Source: Himantopus leucocephalus
Taxonomy: Eukaryota; Chordata; Aves; Charadriiformes; Recurvirostridae
NCBI GenBank assembly: GCA_003993805.1
Contig: RSEF01000004.1
Coordinates: 8,353,713-8,417,712, forward strand
DNA: 64,000 nucleotides
Direction: 5' to 3'
Shown here: positions 14,001 through 24,448 of the stretch, one piece after another
Numbering within the stretch: position 1 is the stretch's first letter
How the letters are laid out: each line of letters begins with the position of its first letter
The notes under the pieces: generated by a model
The model's input: only the letters and a program-made list of their open reading frames with translations
Database searches by the model: none
What the model was told of the DNA's origin: nothing
Translations under genes and position numbers: made by a program

Positions 14001-14841
14001 ACAAATCATTGACTTATGTCAAGGAAACCAGAGACAGCACCTGAAATACAGGAAATTTCAGAGGGGCTGACAGGTGGTGAGAGAGGAAAACAGAATTGCG
14101 TGTTGTTGATACTATTCTGGACAAAAATCACTCAACCACAGTGCAGCTTAATATTTGCTCTGTCACCCAGAGCAAGTTAAGTACTGCAGTGCGATCTGCT
14201 TCCCGTATGTCTGGTTTATTTATGCAAGTGTTTGCTTGCTCATTTTCATATTCTTTCCAGAGGGTAAATGCCCTTATTCTGTTTAACAAGTAAGTTTGGT
14301 TAAATATAATCAGGAATGTTATAACTGCTGCTGGCAATCTATATGGAAAAATAGCAAGACTTTCAATAGTCAAAATGCTTTCCACACTCTTGCCAGCTTC
14401 AGCAATGAAGACAACAGTTTAAAAGGACTGGAAATGCCACTTTTTTGTTTTCTTTTTTTCCCCCTCCCAAACATAGGCTGTCATTTCATGAAAAATTAAT
14501 AGTGACTGAATTTCATTTGAATACTGGAAATTTTATTTCAGTTCATTAAGTCCACATTTGTAGACGAAGAGAAAGTGTGGTTCAATGTGTTTAGTTCAGC
14601 CTATTTGGTACATACAGTCACACCATCTTACTTCAAGGCCTTTTGGTGCCTAAACCAGAAAGCGATCTCCTTAAGCCTCCAATGAAATTCATGGTAAGAG
14701 AGACAGATTTCTCCAGAGGGCAATTCAGAGAAAGAATTAACTTAGGTGCTTTGAATTGGACTCCTCCAGAGAACATCCTCCTTCTACTTTTAGGTATATA
14801 GTATGTGACTGGGTTTCTAACTTAGGCACCATGTATGTCCT
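14001..14841. other. Unique noncoding DNA before the endogenous retrovirus
   Basis: No gene, RNA or repeat was recognised. Overlapping ORFs of 65-85 codons on opposite strands at 14096-14385 show no recognisable product. Confidence 0.5.
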
Positions 14842-15031
14842 TGTCCTGGTTTGAGGTAAAACAGAACTAATTTTCTTTTCAGTAATTTTGCTTTGCAGGT
14901 AAGCCCCTTCTAACTGACTGGACTCTGAAATTAACAGCATATTGTCCAGAAACTGTTCACTCCCAGAGTGATAAGACCCGATTGTTTCTAATTTATGCCA
15001 AGGCACGGTATGCAGAGAGGCTCTTGCTTAT

Positions 15032-15131
15032 NNNNNNNNNNNNNNNNNNNNNNNNNNNNNNNNNNNNNNNNNNNNNNNNNNNNNNNNNNNNNNNNNNNNN
15101 NNNNNNNNNNNNNNNNNNNNNNNNNNNNNNN
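15032..15131. other. Assembly gap of 100 N inside the LTR
   Basis: Exactly 100 Ns, the usual placeholder for a gap of unknown length. The sequence on both sides belongs to the same LTR, so the missing part is LTR sequence or a further insertion into it. Confidence 0.95.
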
Positions 15132-15322
15132 AGAATCCAGTTCCCATCCATCGCTGAGTCCAGTCTGGGACTTTTCCAGTGCCTGCTGGTGACACGATCA
15201 TCATCCTGGGGGCTCTATACTGGTTTTGTGTATCATATATGTTTCATTATTTCTTTTAATTATTTTATTATTAATATTTCCTTAAAGTAGTTTATTTTTT
15301 TTCTAACCTCGTAAGTCTCTTT

Positions 15323-15353
15323 CTCTCTCTCCCTCCTCTCCTTGGAGAGAGAG
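15323..15353 (+). other. Hairpin in the LTR 3' portion
   Basis: CTCTCTCTCC at 15323-15332 is the exact reverse complement of GGAGAGAGAG at 15344-15353, leaving an 11-nt loop. It lies just before the LTR end, where retroviral transcripts carry R/U5. A role in RNA folding or 3' end processing is possible but is inference. Confidence 0.6.
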
Positions 15354-15416
15354 GTTGGGGAGAGCATCTGTCGTTCGTTTCAGTGGCCAGTCCAGCCCAA
15401 ACCACGACAGATTTAT

Positions 15417-15434
15417 TGGCGCCCAACGCGGGGC
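15417..15434 (+). other. Retroviral primer binding site, tRNA-Lys(1,2) type
   Basis: TGGCGCCCAACGCGGGGC lies 7 nt after the LTR end. It matches the established tRNA-Lys1,2 primer binding site (TGGCGCCCAACGTGGGGC) at 17 of 18 positions, the difference being C for T at position 13. Lysine-primed reverse transcription is typical of class II, beta-like retroviruses, which supports the class assignment. The first six bases, TGGCGC, are intact. Confidence 0.92.
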
Positions 15435-15522
15435 ACAAGCGGGGCTTGACCAGGGCTCTGATAGATTGCCTGAATAGTTAGAATTCCAGCTTGCTCAGAA
15501 ATTAAAACAGACAGCTCACATT

Positions 15523-15837
15523 ATGTCATTCTTAAGCGAAATGTTATATCATGCTTTTAGAGAGCTTTGTTTAAAGTTAATTCATGCAGTGCTGCTTAAC
15601 CTGCCGAATGTGTTGTATGGTTTATTTGCACTTTGTGTTTGTATGCGGTGGTTTAAATGTGGTGTTCTGCTGTGGTTTGGGATTCAGGTGTATAATATGG
15701 TTACTTGGATAATGGTTTTACCTGCATATCTCAGGTGTCACGTAACGGATTCTATTACTGATTACACATTTGATTTTACCTGGGGAAAGTTGACTTCGCC
15801 CTTTAATGCTTATGCCAAACTGACACCATCAGAGTGA
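15523..15837 (+). CDS. Uncharacterised 104-codon ORF in the retroviral leader
   Basis: An uninterrupted ATG-to-TGA frame begins 88 nt after the primer binding site, where the leader and start of gag would be expected. The start has A at -3, a reasonable initiation context. The predicted protein has two strongly hydrophobic stretches, at about residues 20-42 and 46-70, separated by a short segment with Arg and Lys, which suggests a two-pass membrane hairpin followed by a polar tail. I do not recognise it as a matrix, capsid or other standard retroviral protein. It could be an accessory leader ORF carried by this family, a captured or rearranged segment, or a chance frame. Intactness in a truncated provirus could mean young age as easily as selection. 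Expression is unknown. Confidence 0.35.
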   Translation: MSFLSEMLYHAFRELCLKLIHAVLLNLPNVLYGLFALCVCMRWFKCGVLLWFGIQVYNMVTWIMVLPAYLRCHVTDSITDYTFDFTWGKLTSPFNAYAKLTPSE

Positions 15838-16001
15838 GGGGATGGAAACTTTTTGGACTGTTTCGAAAATGAATGTTACTTTTTTTAAATCATGATTTTG
15901 TTGTCGGTTTTCCTGAATGTGTTGCAGGGGTGGTTTTCCATTAAAAATCAGTGCAGGAGTGGGTATTGTGTGACATAGGCTGCTGCTACCCAAACCCCAT
16001 G

Positions 16002-16130
16002 AGCCGCTCTGCAGCCCTCACTGGCACAGGCCACTCTGCGGCCCGTACCAGTACGAGCTACTCCATCACCTGCACCGGCACAAGCCGCTCTGCAGCCTGC
16101 AGCAAAAGCCACTCCCTGGCCCGTAGCTCC
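16002..16130 (+). repeat. Five degenerate tandem repeats of 24-27 bp
   Basis: Units begin at 16002, 16029, 16056, 16083 and 16107, with lengths 27, 27, 27, 24 and 24 bp. Each starts with a form of AGCCRCTCY. All unit lengths are multiples of three and the array stays open in one frame (the frame of 15951-16265), reading as a Ser-Arg/His/Tyr-Ser-based 8-9 residue repeat. That frame has no ATG at its start (it opens with GTG), so it would need to be part of a longer or shifted gag-like frame. The array is clearly more GC-rich than the flanking DNA. Confidence 0.75.
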
Positions 16131-19100
16131 AGGATGATTTGGAATAGGACAAACATTTTCTTGCTAAATGGTGAATTCTTTGTAAAATACAATTTACGTG
16201 TCTTGAAACAGTTCATGGATATGAGTAAAATTCACAAAATAAGTGTAATTGTGCAGCTGGGTTGAGTGTAGGAAAGGACAATTTCCTGATGAGTGGTAGT
16301 TCGGCTTTTTATAATTAGTATATTTGAATGTGATTTCATTTTCATCATACTTTTAGAAAATACGAATTGAGTAGGCTATGAATGTGCAGAGGTTAAATAT
16401 TCGCAAGAAAGAAATGCAGCAATGATAGAGATACATTTGTATGCTGTTAAATGTATTTGTCACCTTGTTTGAGGAAATGTTTGAAATAGATTTGGAAATT
16501 GCCTTGAGTGTTACAGATTTGTTCAGATGCACAGTTGCTGAATTTCACATGATGTATTATTTAATTTTTATAAGACTTAATTTCAGTAGCTAGTTTAATA
16601 AAGTTTAATCCTGCAAGCCATTTTGTTTGACCAATATGCTTTTAATGTAAACCATTGACTGTTTTGAGATAGACAGTGCAGTAGGGAGGTTATGATATGC
16701 AGAGCATACAGTGAAAGAAATTTCAACTTGACGAAGGGTTCAGATAAGCTTGATGCAGGTTTTGAGCAGTTGGAAACAGTATACAGGAGAGGGTAGAGAG
16801 AAAAAAATTCCCAGTAAAGCTCAGAGGTTCATTTCCTAACTTTTAGCCTAGCAGGACCCCCGGACTGCTTTCTGCCAGTCCAGTTGTTCAGGAAAAATGG
16901 AAGACAACAACAACAAAAAGCAGCTGCCTAAGGATTCACTTTAGCGCTTTTTGAGTTTTCTCCCTTTTTTGCTTCCCTTGCAGTTGTCAAAACCACCTTA
17001 CTCTTTCAATTGCACCGGGCCTGGGCACTCTCTTTCCGTAGACCATTTCCTTCTAAATGCCTTTTGGCTTTTACTCAAGTCCCCATCCATTATGGCCTCA
17101 TTCTGAAAGCTTTAAAGAGAGCAGCTCTGACAAAAACTCTGGAGAAACAAGGCAGCTTTCAGGCCTTTCATATACTGACTGGACAAGCAAAGAATGGAGA
17201 AATAGACTTATGAGAGTACACAATGAGTTTATATTCAGTAGAAAACAACAAATACTCAACGGCCATTCTCATCCAGTCTATGCTTCAGCTGACAGCAAGG
17301 AGATGGCTCAAAACCATCTTTTGTTTCCATTTTTGATGTGTTTCAGAGGCAATTGTGGCCTCTGGTAAGAAAGCACCCACGAAGACTGTAGCCCCTGAGT
17401 TAAGGTCTAACTAGCTGGTGTGATTCACTCCCACCGTAGCTACTTTGGGGAATAGGGTTGGTGTGGTGTTTATCTAACAGTTCTGTTCTAACCTGAAAAA
17501 GAATTTTTCTCAGAGGCCATACTGAATGTGTAGTCATTAACCATATAAAAAAAGCTTTAGCGAAATGGTGATTATAGTAACAGAAAATTTGTGCAGCAAA
17601 TACTTTCAAGAGTTATTAAGAATTAATGAATTCCAACTATGCCCCTATGCATTTTGCCTCTCTTTCCTCTCCTTAGATTTGGTTTTGTTGATTATGTTCC
17701 AGTTCCATTTTTTTCCTAAATGTGTTTTAAGAAACTTGTAGCACAAAAAGAAAAGTATCTTATGCTAAACCATATGAGAGATGCTTATTCTGTTTAGATG
17801 AATAATGGAGTCCATCTATGGATAGGTTTAACACTATCCATCTCTTAGCAAGTCCTAACCTTGTCACTGATAGCTAATACCTTAGCCAAGAGTTGCCTTT
17901 AATAACTGTTGACTTCTTTTTAATTACTGATGTCTTTGTTTCAAGTAAGTTTACAATATCATAGTGGTGTCTTGCTATATCTACTATACCTGAATATATC
18001 TGTTATTATGTTTCTATTGACAATGTGTTCTGCCTTGTGCTTTTTGGCATCTTGCTTGTATTCTCCCATCAGAAAAAAATTACACTTTTGTCTTTTGAAA
18101 AGCTTGTGCATTTTTTGTGCTCTCAGGCATAGAACAAATTACGGAATTTAGTAAATTGTAAAGTTTCTTGGCCACCCACTTTGAGCTGAGAATGGACTTC
18201 TTTCTATTTCACATTAACATGTACTTAATCAAATTAAAATTCAGTACACCTCTGTAGATAACTTTTTATGGATGAAGGTTAAAAATAATGTTATTCAGAA
18301 TATTTCTGTGATTTGTAAATCTGTACACCAAAAAAAAGAAAACAGCTAGATCAAGGTTATGATATTTCTCATTTCTCAGACTGGAAGAGCTTTGTCTGAA
18401 TTTAAGCCTGCTATACATAGTTTTACCAGTAAGTAGTAGGGTTAAACTGAATTTAGATATTGCTATGTTGCACAGCAGTCGCTGGAGCACAATTAACTCT
18501 CAGCAAGCTAATCTTTAAGGAGCAGATTCTTTTTGCCTTCTTATATATAAGAAGCTGTTACCTAAGCATTACTGTATGATTAATTTATTTCAAGACTTAT
18601 AGTTAAATAGCTTCTAAAGTAACAAGGCAAAGAGAGTATCAAGTAGCATCATGTTCATATTCAGTATTATTAAGAGACTTTGTGTTCAAATTCAAATGCT
18701 TTCAAAAGTGACTTTAATAAAGCTTATACAAAATTAAGTTTTGGAAGAACAGAAAAGGTATTCAGGTCAAATCCAAACAAGAATTAGAAATGACTGATAC
18801 TCTGATTTATAAAGAACTGAATTTGAGAATACTTTTACAGTATGGGAATCACTGGCTAGAGATTCCATAAATAAGGACTTCCTTACTGCATCTTTTCTAC
18901 TCTATTCCCAAGAAAAGTAAATTGTAGAGCTTGTGAAAGTAATCTCTTTTAAACTGAGTAAAGGAGAAGGATGTGTGCAAACTTAATATTGTCATACACA
19001 ATTTATCTTCCTTTAGTTTGAGGGTCATCATTTTGGCTGAGCATGGATGAAGATGTCTTCTATGTGGAGTACAAAGATTTGCAGTGAAATATGAATGAAA

Positions 19101-20410
19101 CTGTGATGCTTGAGTTAAAGAAATTGAAGCCTATTTATATAGACATACTTTTCCCAGTATTTTCCATACTTTTTTTCCCAGTTCAGTGGAGGAGTTTGTC
19201 AGTACCATGCAGAACATGTAAACCTGGTTAGTAAGTTACCTGTGATTGTATGTAATTGAACCTTGGATTCAATGGTCAATGCACCATAAAGCTCATGGTA
19301 ACCACATGGCAAAATAATGAAGGTTAAATTCTGCCCTTAAATAATGTTTTGTAGCTTCCCCAAAGCCATGCATGTCTTACATGGCAGAAAGTTGCTGAGA
19401 GTCTTTAAGTATCTGACTTCAAAGCTGTGTAAAGGTATTGTAAGGACATCGAGAGGAAAAACAATTGGTCCAGAGAGCATTCAGATAAAACCAAGTCTTA
19501 TCTCTTCTGTTGTAGAGAGAAAAACAATTTAACAATCGTGAAGCTTCTCTTCCCTCAAGGATCTTGCAGCCTGCTCACTCCAATCCTGCCCTCAGCTGCT
19601 GTTCTGCTATCCATTTATTCTCTCTAGCACCACTTATAAACAGGTGAACATGGACCAGGAAGCAGCATGTGCTGAGAACATGAACTTTTGCTAGAAACCG
19701 CAGCTGAAAAAGAAAGGAGGAAAGGGAGTTCAGGAACTCAGAGTGCTAAAATGCTCTTGCAGCCTTTCCTTCCACTCATACATAGCTGTGTCTTGCACAG
19801 ATGGGGAGCAGAAAGCAGATTAATGGACAGATCCTATCCTGGTGATTTTTATTTTTAAGAGACTGGTTCACCGCTGGCAAAATATCCTTTTTCTCCCCTA
19901 GTATTTTTCTCTTTAGTCTTATTTATTTTTGCAGCACACAGACTTGTCACATAAATGGGACGCATTTATTTTTTCCATAAAAATCACTCTTTCCAATATG
20001 TTTAATTTCTGTTACTTTATTAAGTAAGCCATTTTTTAAGAATTAGATTAATTAGCTACAGCAAAATTAAGCAAATCCACAGATACTGCAAAGCAAGTCC
20101 TGCAGCTATGAAGCCATATGTGGTATAGTATCATTTCGCTTGTATGGAAGAGCCTGAGTCTGGTTAGCCACCAAACCGGGCATTGTGGGCGAAGTTGTGT
20201 GGATTGTGTGCCAGCCAGGCCACTGACAACTGCATTCTCAATCAACGGAAGTGTCAGTAATCCTGATTTTTGAAAGCAGTAGGAAGGAATGTTTTCTCCA
20301 ATAGATATTAAAATATATACTACTAACTATATGGTAAACCACATAGACTGGAAATAATTAAATTTAGCATCTATATATTTTATTCCCTACATTGTTCTCT
20401 AAATAAAGCT

Positions 20411-20431
20411 ACAGTGTGCAAGGCACACTGT
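20411..20431. repeat. Perfect 9-bp inverted repeat with 3-nt spacer
   Basis: ACAGTGTGC, then AAG, then GCACACTGT. The 3-nt spacing resembles palindromic nuclear-receptor sites in geometry, but the half-sites do not match a receptor consensus. A match of this length is not unexpected once in 64 kb. Confidence 0.6.
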
Positions 20432-22004
20432 CATCTAGGTCAAAAGGAGACAGGAGAGCAGCAATAAAACAGGATAAGGGGTAAAAAAAAAATGGGGAAA
20501 AAGATAGTAAATACAAGTTACTATTTAAAAGGTTCATGCAATAACTAAGGGGAAGAAGAGGTAGAACAGGGATATCAACAGTGAACAAAGTAAAAAGGAA
20601 GGATTTTTTAAAAAAGTAGTGTTCGAGTTGAAAATAACATTGTAAAACTTGTGTAAGGAATAACAGCTACACTAGGATTTGAAATAAAGAAGCTATTTCC
20701 AGCCTTTGTGAAATAGAAAGTTTGCCAGGTATAACTGGGGAGGATGGGAAGAAACATTTACTAAAAGTATACCATGTGTAATCATCTAGCCTAGGTGACA
20801 TAAATCCTGGAGTCATAGGAAAACTAATTGTGTAGTCCTGGACCACAATTAATACCTACATTAACAAGAAAACAAGGGTTGCGCAAGAGATTGAGGTTAT
20901 AAAATTGCCTCAGTACTGCATAAAGTGAAAATCACAACCTGGGAATTATATATCAACTAGATTGATATTGATTCTAAATAAAATAAAATGAAGGAACAAT
21001 TGAGTTGGGACTTTAAAGACGACTAATTATTACAATGCTGATTGTTACGTTACTTGTTTGGTTTTGTGGAATTTGTCTTTTCAAACTTTCTTTTCTGTAT
21101 TTGTTCTGACAGGCTTGGAGACCTGGTCAAAACAGATGGTATCATAATATCTTGATTTCTCCATCTTCTTTGTGACTGAAAGGTCTCATTACATGGAATA
21201 ACAGCATATTTTGCAGATTGAGTTTAGAAGTGATTCCCTCATAGAAGTCAAATATAAGTTGCTAATGGAAAAAAAAGAAAGTACTGGGCTGTTTCTAAGC
21301 AATTAATACTTGCTGGAGACATACAGAGAATATGTGGAGTCATATATGTGAAGTTTGCAAACGATACAACATTTCTGGGGTAAGAAATGATGAGAAGGAT
21401 GGGATACTAATGCAGAGCAAGGTGTGGATCCAGTTGATGACGTGATTGAAGAGGCTGCTCTATAGCAGCCATGCAAGTGGAGCATATTCACTGCATCAAC
21501 CCATCCTTCCTCAGGGCAGAAGTTACAACTCCATTAATCTCTTCTTTCTTTCAGTACATCTGGTCTTAAGAATGACCTGGAGCACTTAATTAAATGGTCA
21601 CAATTGAATACCGATATGCATAATGATATGCATTTCAAAATGAAGACCACACGCTGTGCTTACAAAGTTGGAGTTCTTGAGTAGAAATACAGTAAGTTAT
21701 AAAGGTTTTTAATGGTCATTGTGAGTAGATACACTACTGAAATTCATTTCAGAGTTAACTCGAGAAATACACCCCAAAAATGAACAAAGTTAAAAAAAAT
21801 AAAAGAAAATTTAGGTAATTAAAATTTTTGCTTTTTTTTTTTGCCCAACTGTGCTAAAACTACCACAGTTCAACAGGAATATTAAAATAATCAAGTGGGA
21901 ATAAAGGAAACTCACAAAATATATCCAGAATTTGGAATATCAAGCCTATTGTCACAACGAGTGGCCTTATCGAAGAGGAAGTTGAGAGAAGACTTGCTCT
22001 CTCT

Positions 22005-22032
22005 TTATGCATGGATGCTTATGCATGGATGC
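22005..22032 (+). repeat. Two tandem 14-bp units
   Basis: TTATGCATGGATGC is present twice back to back with no mismatch. It is a small local duplication inside unique sequence. Confidence 0.8.
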
Positions 22033-24387
22033 ATTTAAATAGTGTGAGGCATGAAGATCCTTCTATCCAAGGACTGTTAACTGAGGTTAGAGAAATTCAT
22101 TGCCGAAGTAGGGTATGATTTCCTATCAGTCTGAAAGAAAATGCAAAGATGCAACTTCTTACCATTCAGAATCTTTGATGTGAGTTGGAACAGTTTTTGA
22201 AGATGTGTATGATTTAATTCAGCTTTTCAGAAGAAATCGTCAGCCTGTTTGTATTGAGGAATCATCCTAATCTTTCATGTCGTCTACTGCATCTTCCTGG
22301 AGCATTTGTGACACATCCTTTCTGCTCTAAATACTCTCATAACACTTAGTTTTACAAAAAACTAACACTTATTAGTCTCATGCTTTAGAGCCTCATTTAG
22401 TCATCTGACCAATCAGAAATTTATATTTGTTTCCCCTTCCACAGGAATATCACTTTACCATGACTTGCTAGATTCTTTTCTCCTTTCTGAAACATGGGGG
22501 GGTTTTTCCAAATGAAGATAGGATGATAAACTGTGGGTGCCGCAGGGAGGTATTAGTTAGAATTGCTGCTCAGCTTGACTGATATACTTGTCCCTCCTGC
22601 TCAGGGTGGAGCAAGCGTTTCTTCAGCCTCCCCTTTGCTAAGGTAAATAGATAAAGCTCCTTAAGTTTCTGCAACACAAGGCTGATTTTCCAATTTTGGG
22701 ATTATTCCTTTCTTCTGCAGTGTGTGGTAGATCTCACCAGCTGGACCATCTGTGTATCTCACTCAACAAATTTCCTGCAGTTGAGGAGGTACTGGATATC
22801 AATGGTCTGCTAGGCTTTTTTACTATTCTCAGTGCCAGTGTGTTTCGAAGGGTTTTCTGAGAATTCAGAATTTTTGAGTAATTGAAATTGCTGTTTGTTA
22901 GAGGAAAGTCAAATGATATAGAAGAATATATGATGTACGTGTGGCTGACTTCAAAAGTGTAAAAGCCTGTCTGAGAACATTTAGCTAATACCTGTGTTTC
23001 AGTTAGGTACCTAGTCTATAAAACTCATCTGGAAGTGATCTGTAGTCAGTGAACGCGTTCTCCAGAGGACAATTCAGCCCACCTATTTTAAGAAGGAATT
23101 AATTATCTTCTGGTAACTGATGGTGCAATAAATTGATATTTTAGAATTAGACTATATTCCTTACTTTGTGGTGGCTAAGATTAGGTGAACTGGATGCTAA
23201 CTACTGTGATATAAAAGCCTAACAATGTATTTTTTCTAATTGAAATATTACTGGCTTAACATATAACTGGCTACAGACAGGTGATACACAACATTTTTTA
23301 TTTAAACTATCAGATTCACTTTTCGAGAATTGCAGAGTTACCACAGCCATATCATTATATTAGCAATTGCCACATAATTTTGGCCACACACATAACATAA
23401 CCATTGCAGTAGCTCTGTAGTTACTAAATGGGAAAATGAAAATGGGTTTGTTGAGCAGCATCATTACTCATAAATGCTCCCTTTGCTATATAGTATTATC
23501 TACTATATTTTTCTCTTACAGTGAATAATATTTAATATCAAAACAATTATGCCAAATGTAGAAAGTAATTGTACAATAACTATACTCAGACACAAGATTT
23601 ATAATAGGTAATAAGAACATGATCAAAATACAATTACACATAAAATTTGTTTTGATGTACATGCTTTTGTGTGATAAAGATGCTTTTAATTCAAGGCTTC
23701 TTTTTTGTTGTTTTGATTGGTTGGGGTTTTTTTAAATGTCCATTACTATAAGGATAGGCTAAATTAAAGAAATGGCATGTATGACTTGCAGTCCACCTTT
23801 TGGTCAGAATTATTTCGTCCCCATGATAAGTGAAGCACAGTGTTATGTGTCTGCTGCTGTAAGTTGGAAGACCTAACCCTCAGGTTTGGCTAATACTTTT
23901 ACTTATTTGGGGTTTTATTGTAAGATATTCATACTGTGGAATTGAACCATCATTAATGGGGAAGTCCACTGCTAGAACTGTGGTCTTGTGGTACTGAGGG
24001 AGAAATTGTAGTAAAGAGACAGTCCAGGCCATGAAGTGTTAGGATTAAGGGCTTGCGTACTCGTTTCCTATCTTGTTGTTATATATGGAATGATCTGCAA
24101 ATGAACACTTAAAAACAGCATGATTCTGAGAGGAAGTTCACTATGAGATAAAATTATGTAGCATGTGAAGCATTCACTCCTTTGGCATATTGTCCTGTTA
24201 CAGCTTTCACTTGGAGTTCTTTGGCATAGATTTCCAAGTGGCATTAGGGGGAGGATCGTGAAAGTTTAATGTTCAGATCCTGTGCTCAGCATGGTCAGAG
24301 TCATCTATAGAAACAAACAAACATCTTGGAAGGAAAAGATATCTAATATTCCCAAGAATAAGTTTCTCTCTTGCTACATAAAGCTAT

Positions 24388-24448
24388 GCGGGGGGGGGGG
24401 GGGGGGGTGGGGGNGGGAGGGGCTGGGGCTGGGCGGGGGGAGGAAGGG
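24388..24448 (+). repeat. Poly-G / G-rich tract with G-quadruplex potential
   Basis: An 18-base G run (24390-24407) is followed by further G runs of three or more separated by one or two bases, up to about 24448. A single N at 24414 shows that the assembler could not resolve it. Four or more GGG runs with very short loops on the + strand fit the G-quadruplex pattern. The true length is uncertain. Confidence 0.7.

Larger units (their letters stand above)
14842..15409 (+). repeat. LTR of an avian class II endogenous retrovirus (5' LTR)
   Basis: The element starts TGTCCTGGTTTGAGG and ends CCAAACCACGACA, giving TG...CA ends. The terminal 8 bases are inverted repeats of each other at 7 of 8 positions. 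The opening TGTCCTGGTTT and the closing AACCACGACA match a common LTR group in bird genomes. A primer binding site follows after a 7-nt spacer, which identifies this as the 5' LTR on the + strand. A 100-N gap at 15032-15131 removes part of the U3/R region, so neither a TATA box nor the cap site can be placed. A C/T-rich segment near the 3' end can pair with a downstream GGAGAGAGAG to form a 10-bp hairpin (15323-15353). Confidence 0.9.
15435..16140 (+). mobile_element. Endogenous retrovirus leader / 5' internal region, 3'-truncated
   Basis: This follows directly from the primer binding site and holds an intact leader ORF (15523-15837) and a GC-rich repeat block (16002-16130). After about 16140 the composition returns to AT-rich host-like DNA. 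No protease, reverse transcriptase, integrase or envelope motif and no second LTR was found downstream on either strand. The provirus is therefore truncated at its 3' side, or rearranged, or its remainder is absent from this assembly. The right boundary is estimated from the composition change and may be off by 100 bp or more. Confidence 0.7.
16141..24387. other. AT-rich noncoding DNA, no gene seen
   Basis: No host exon or recognisable repeat was identified. The overlapping frames at 17010-17368 were considered as possible retroviral remnants, but no gag-like motif could be seen. A direct 14-bp tandem pair lies at 22005-22032 and a 21-bp perfect hairpin at 20411-20431. The rest shows nothing I can name. 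Confidence 0.5.

Noticed and set aside
14982..15290. 102-codon ORF through the LTR
   Set aside because: It spans the 100-N gap within the LTR and is not a real frame.
17010..17368. Overlapping frames considered as remains of retroviral gag downstream of the LTR
   Set aside because: No gag, nucleocapsid zinc-knuckle or protease motif could be seen, and the composition is host-like.
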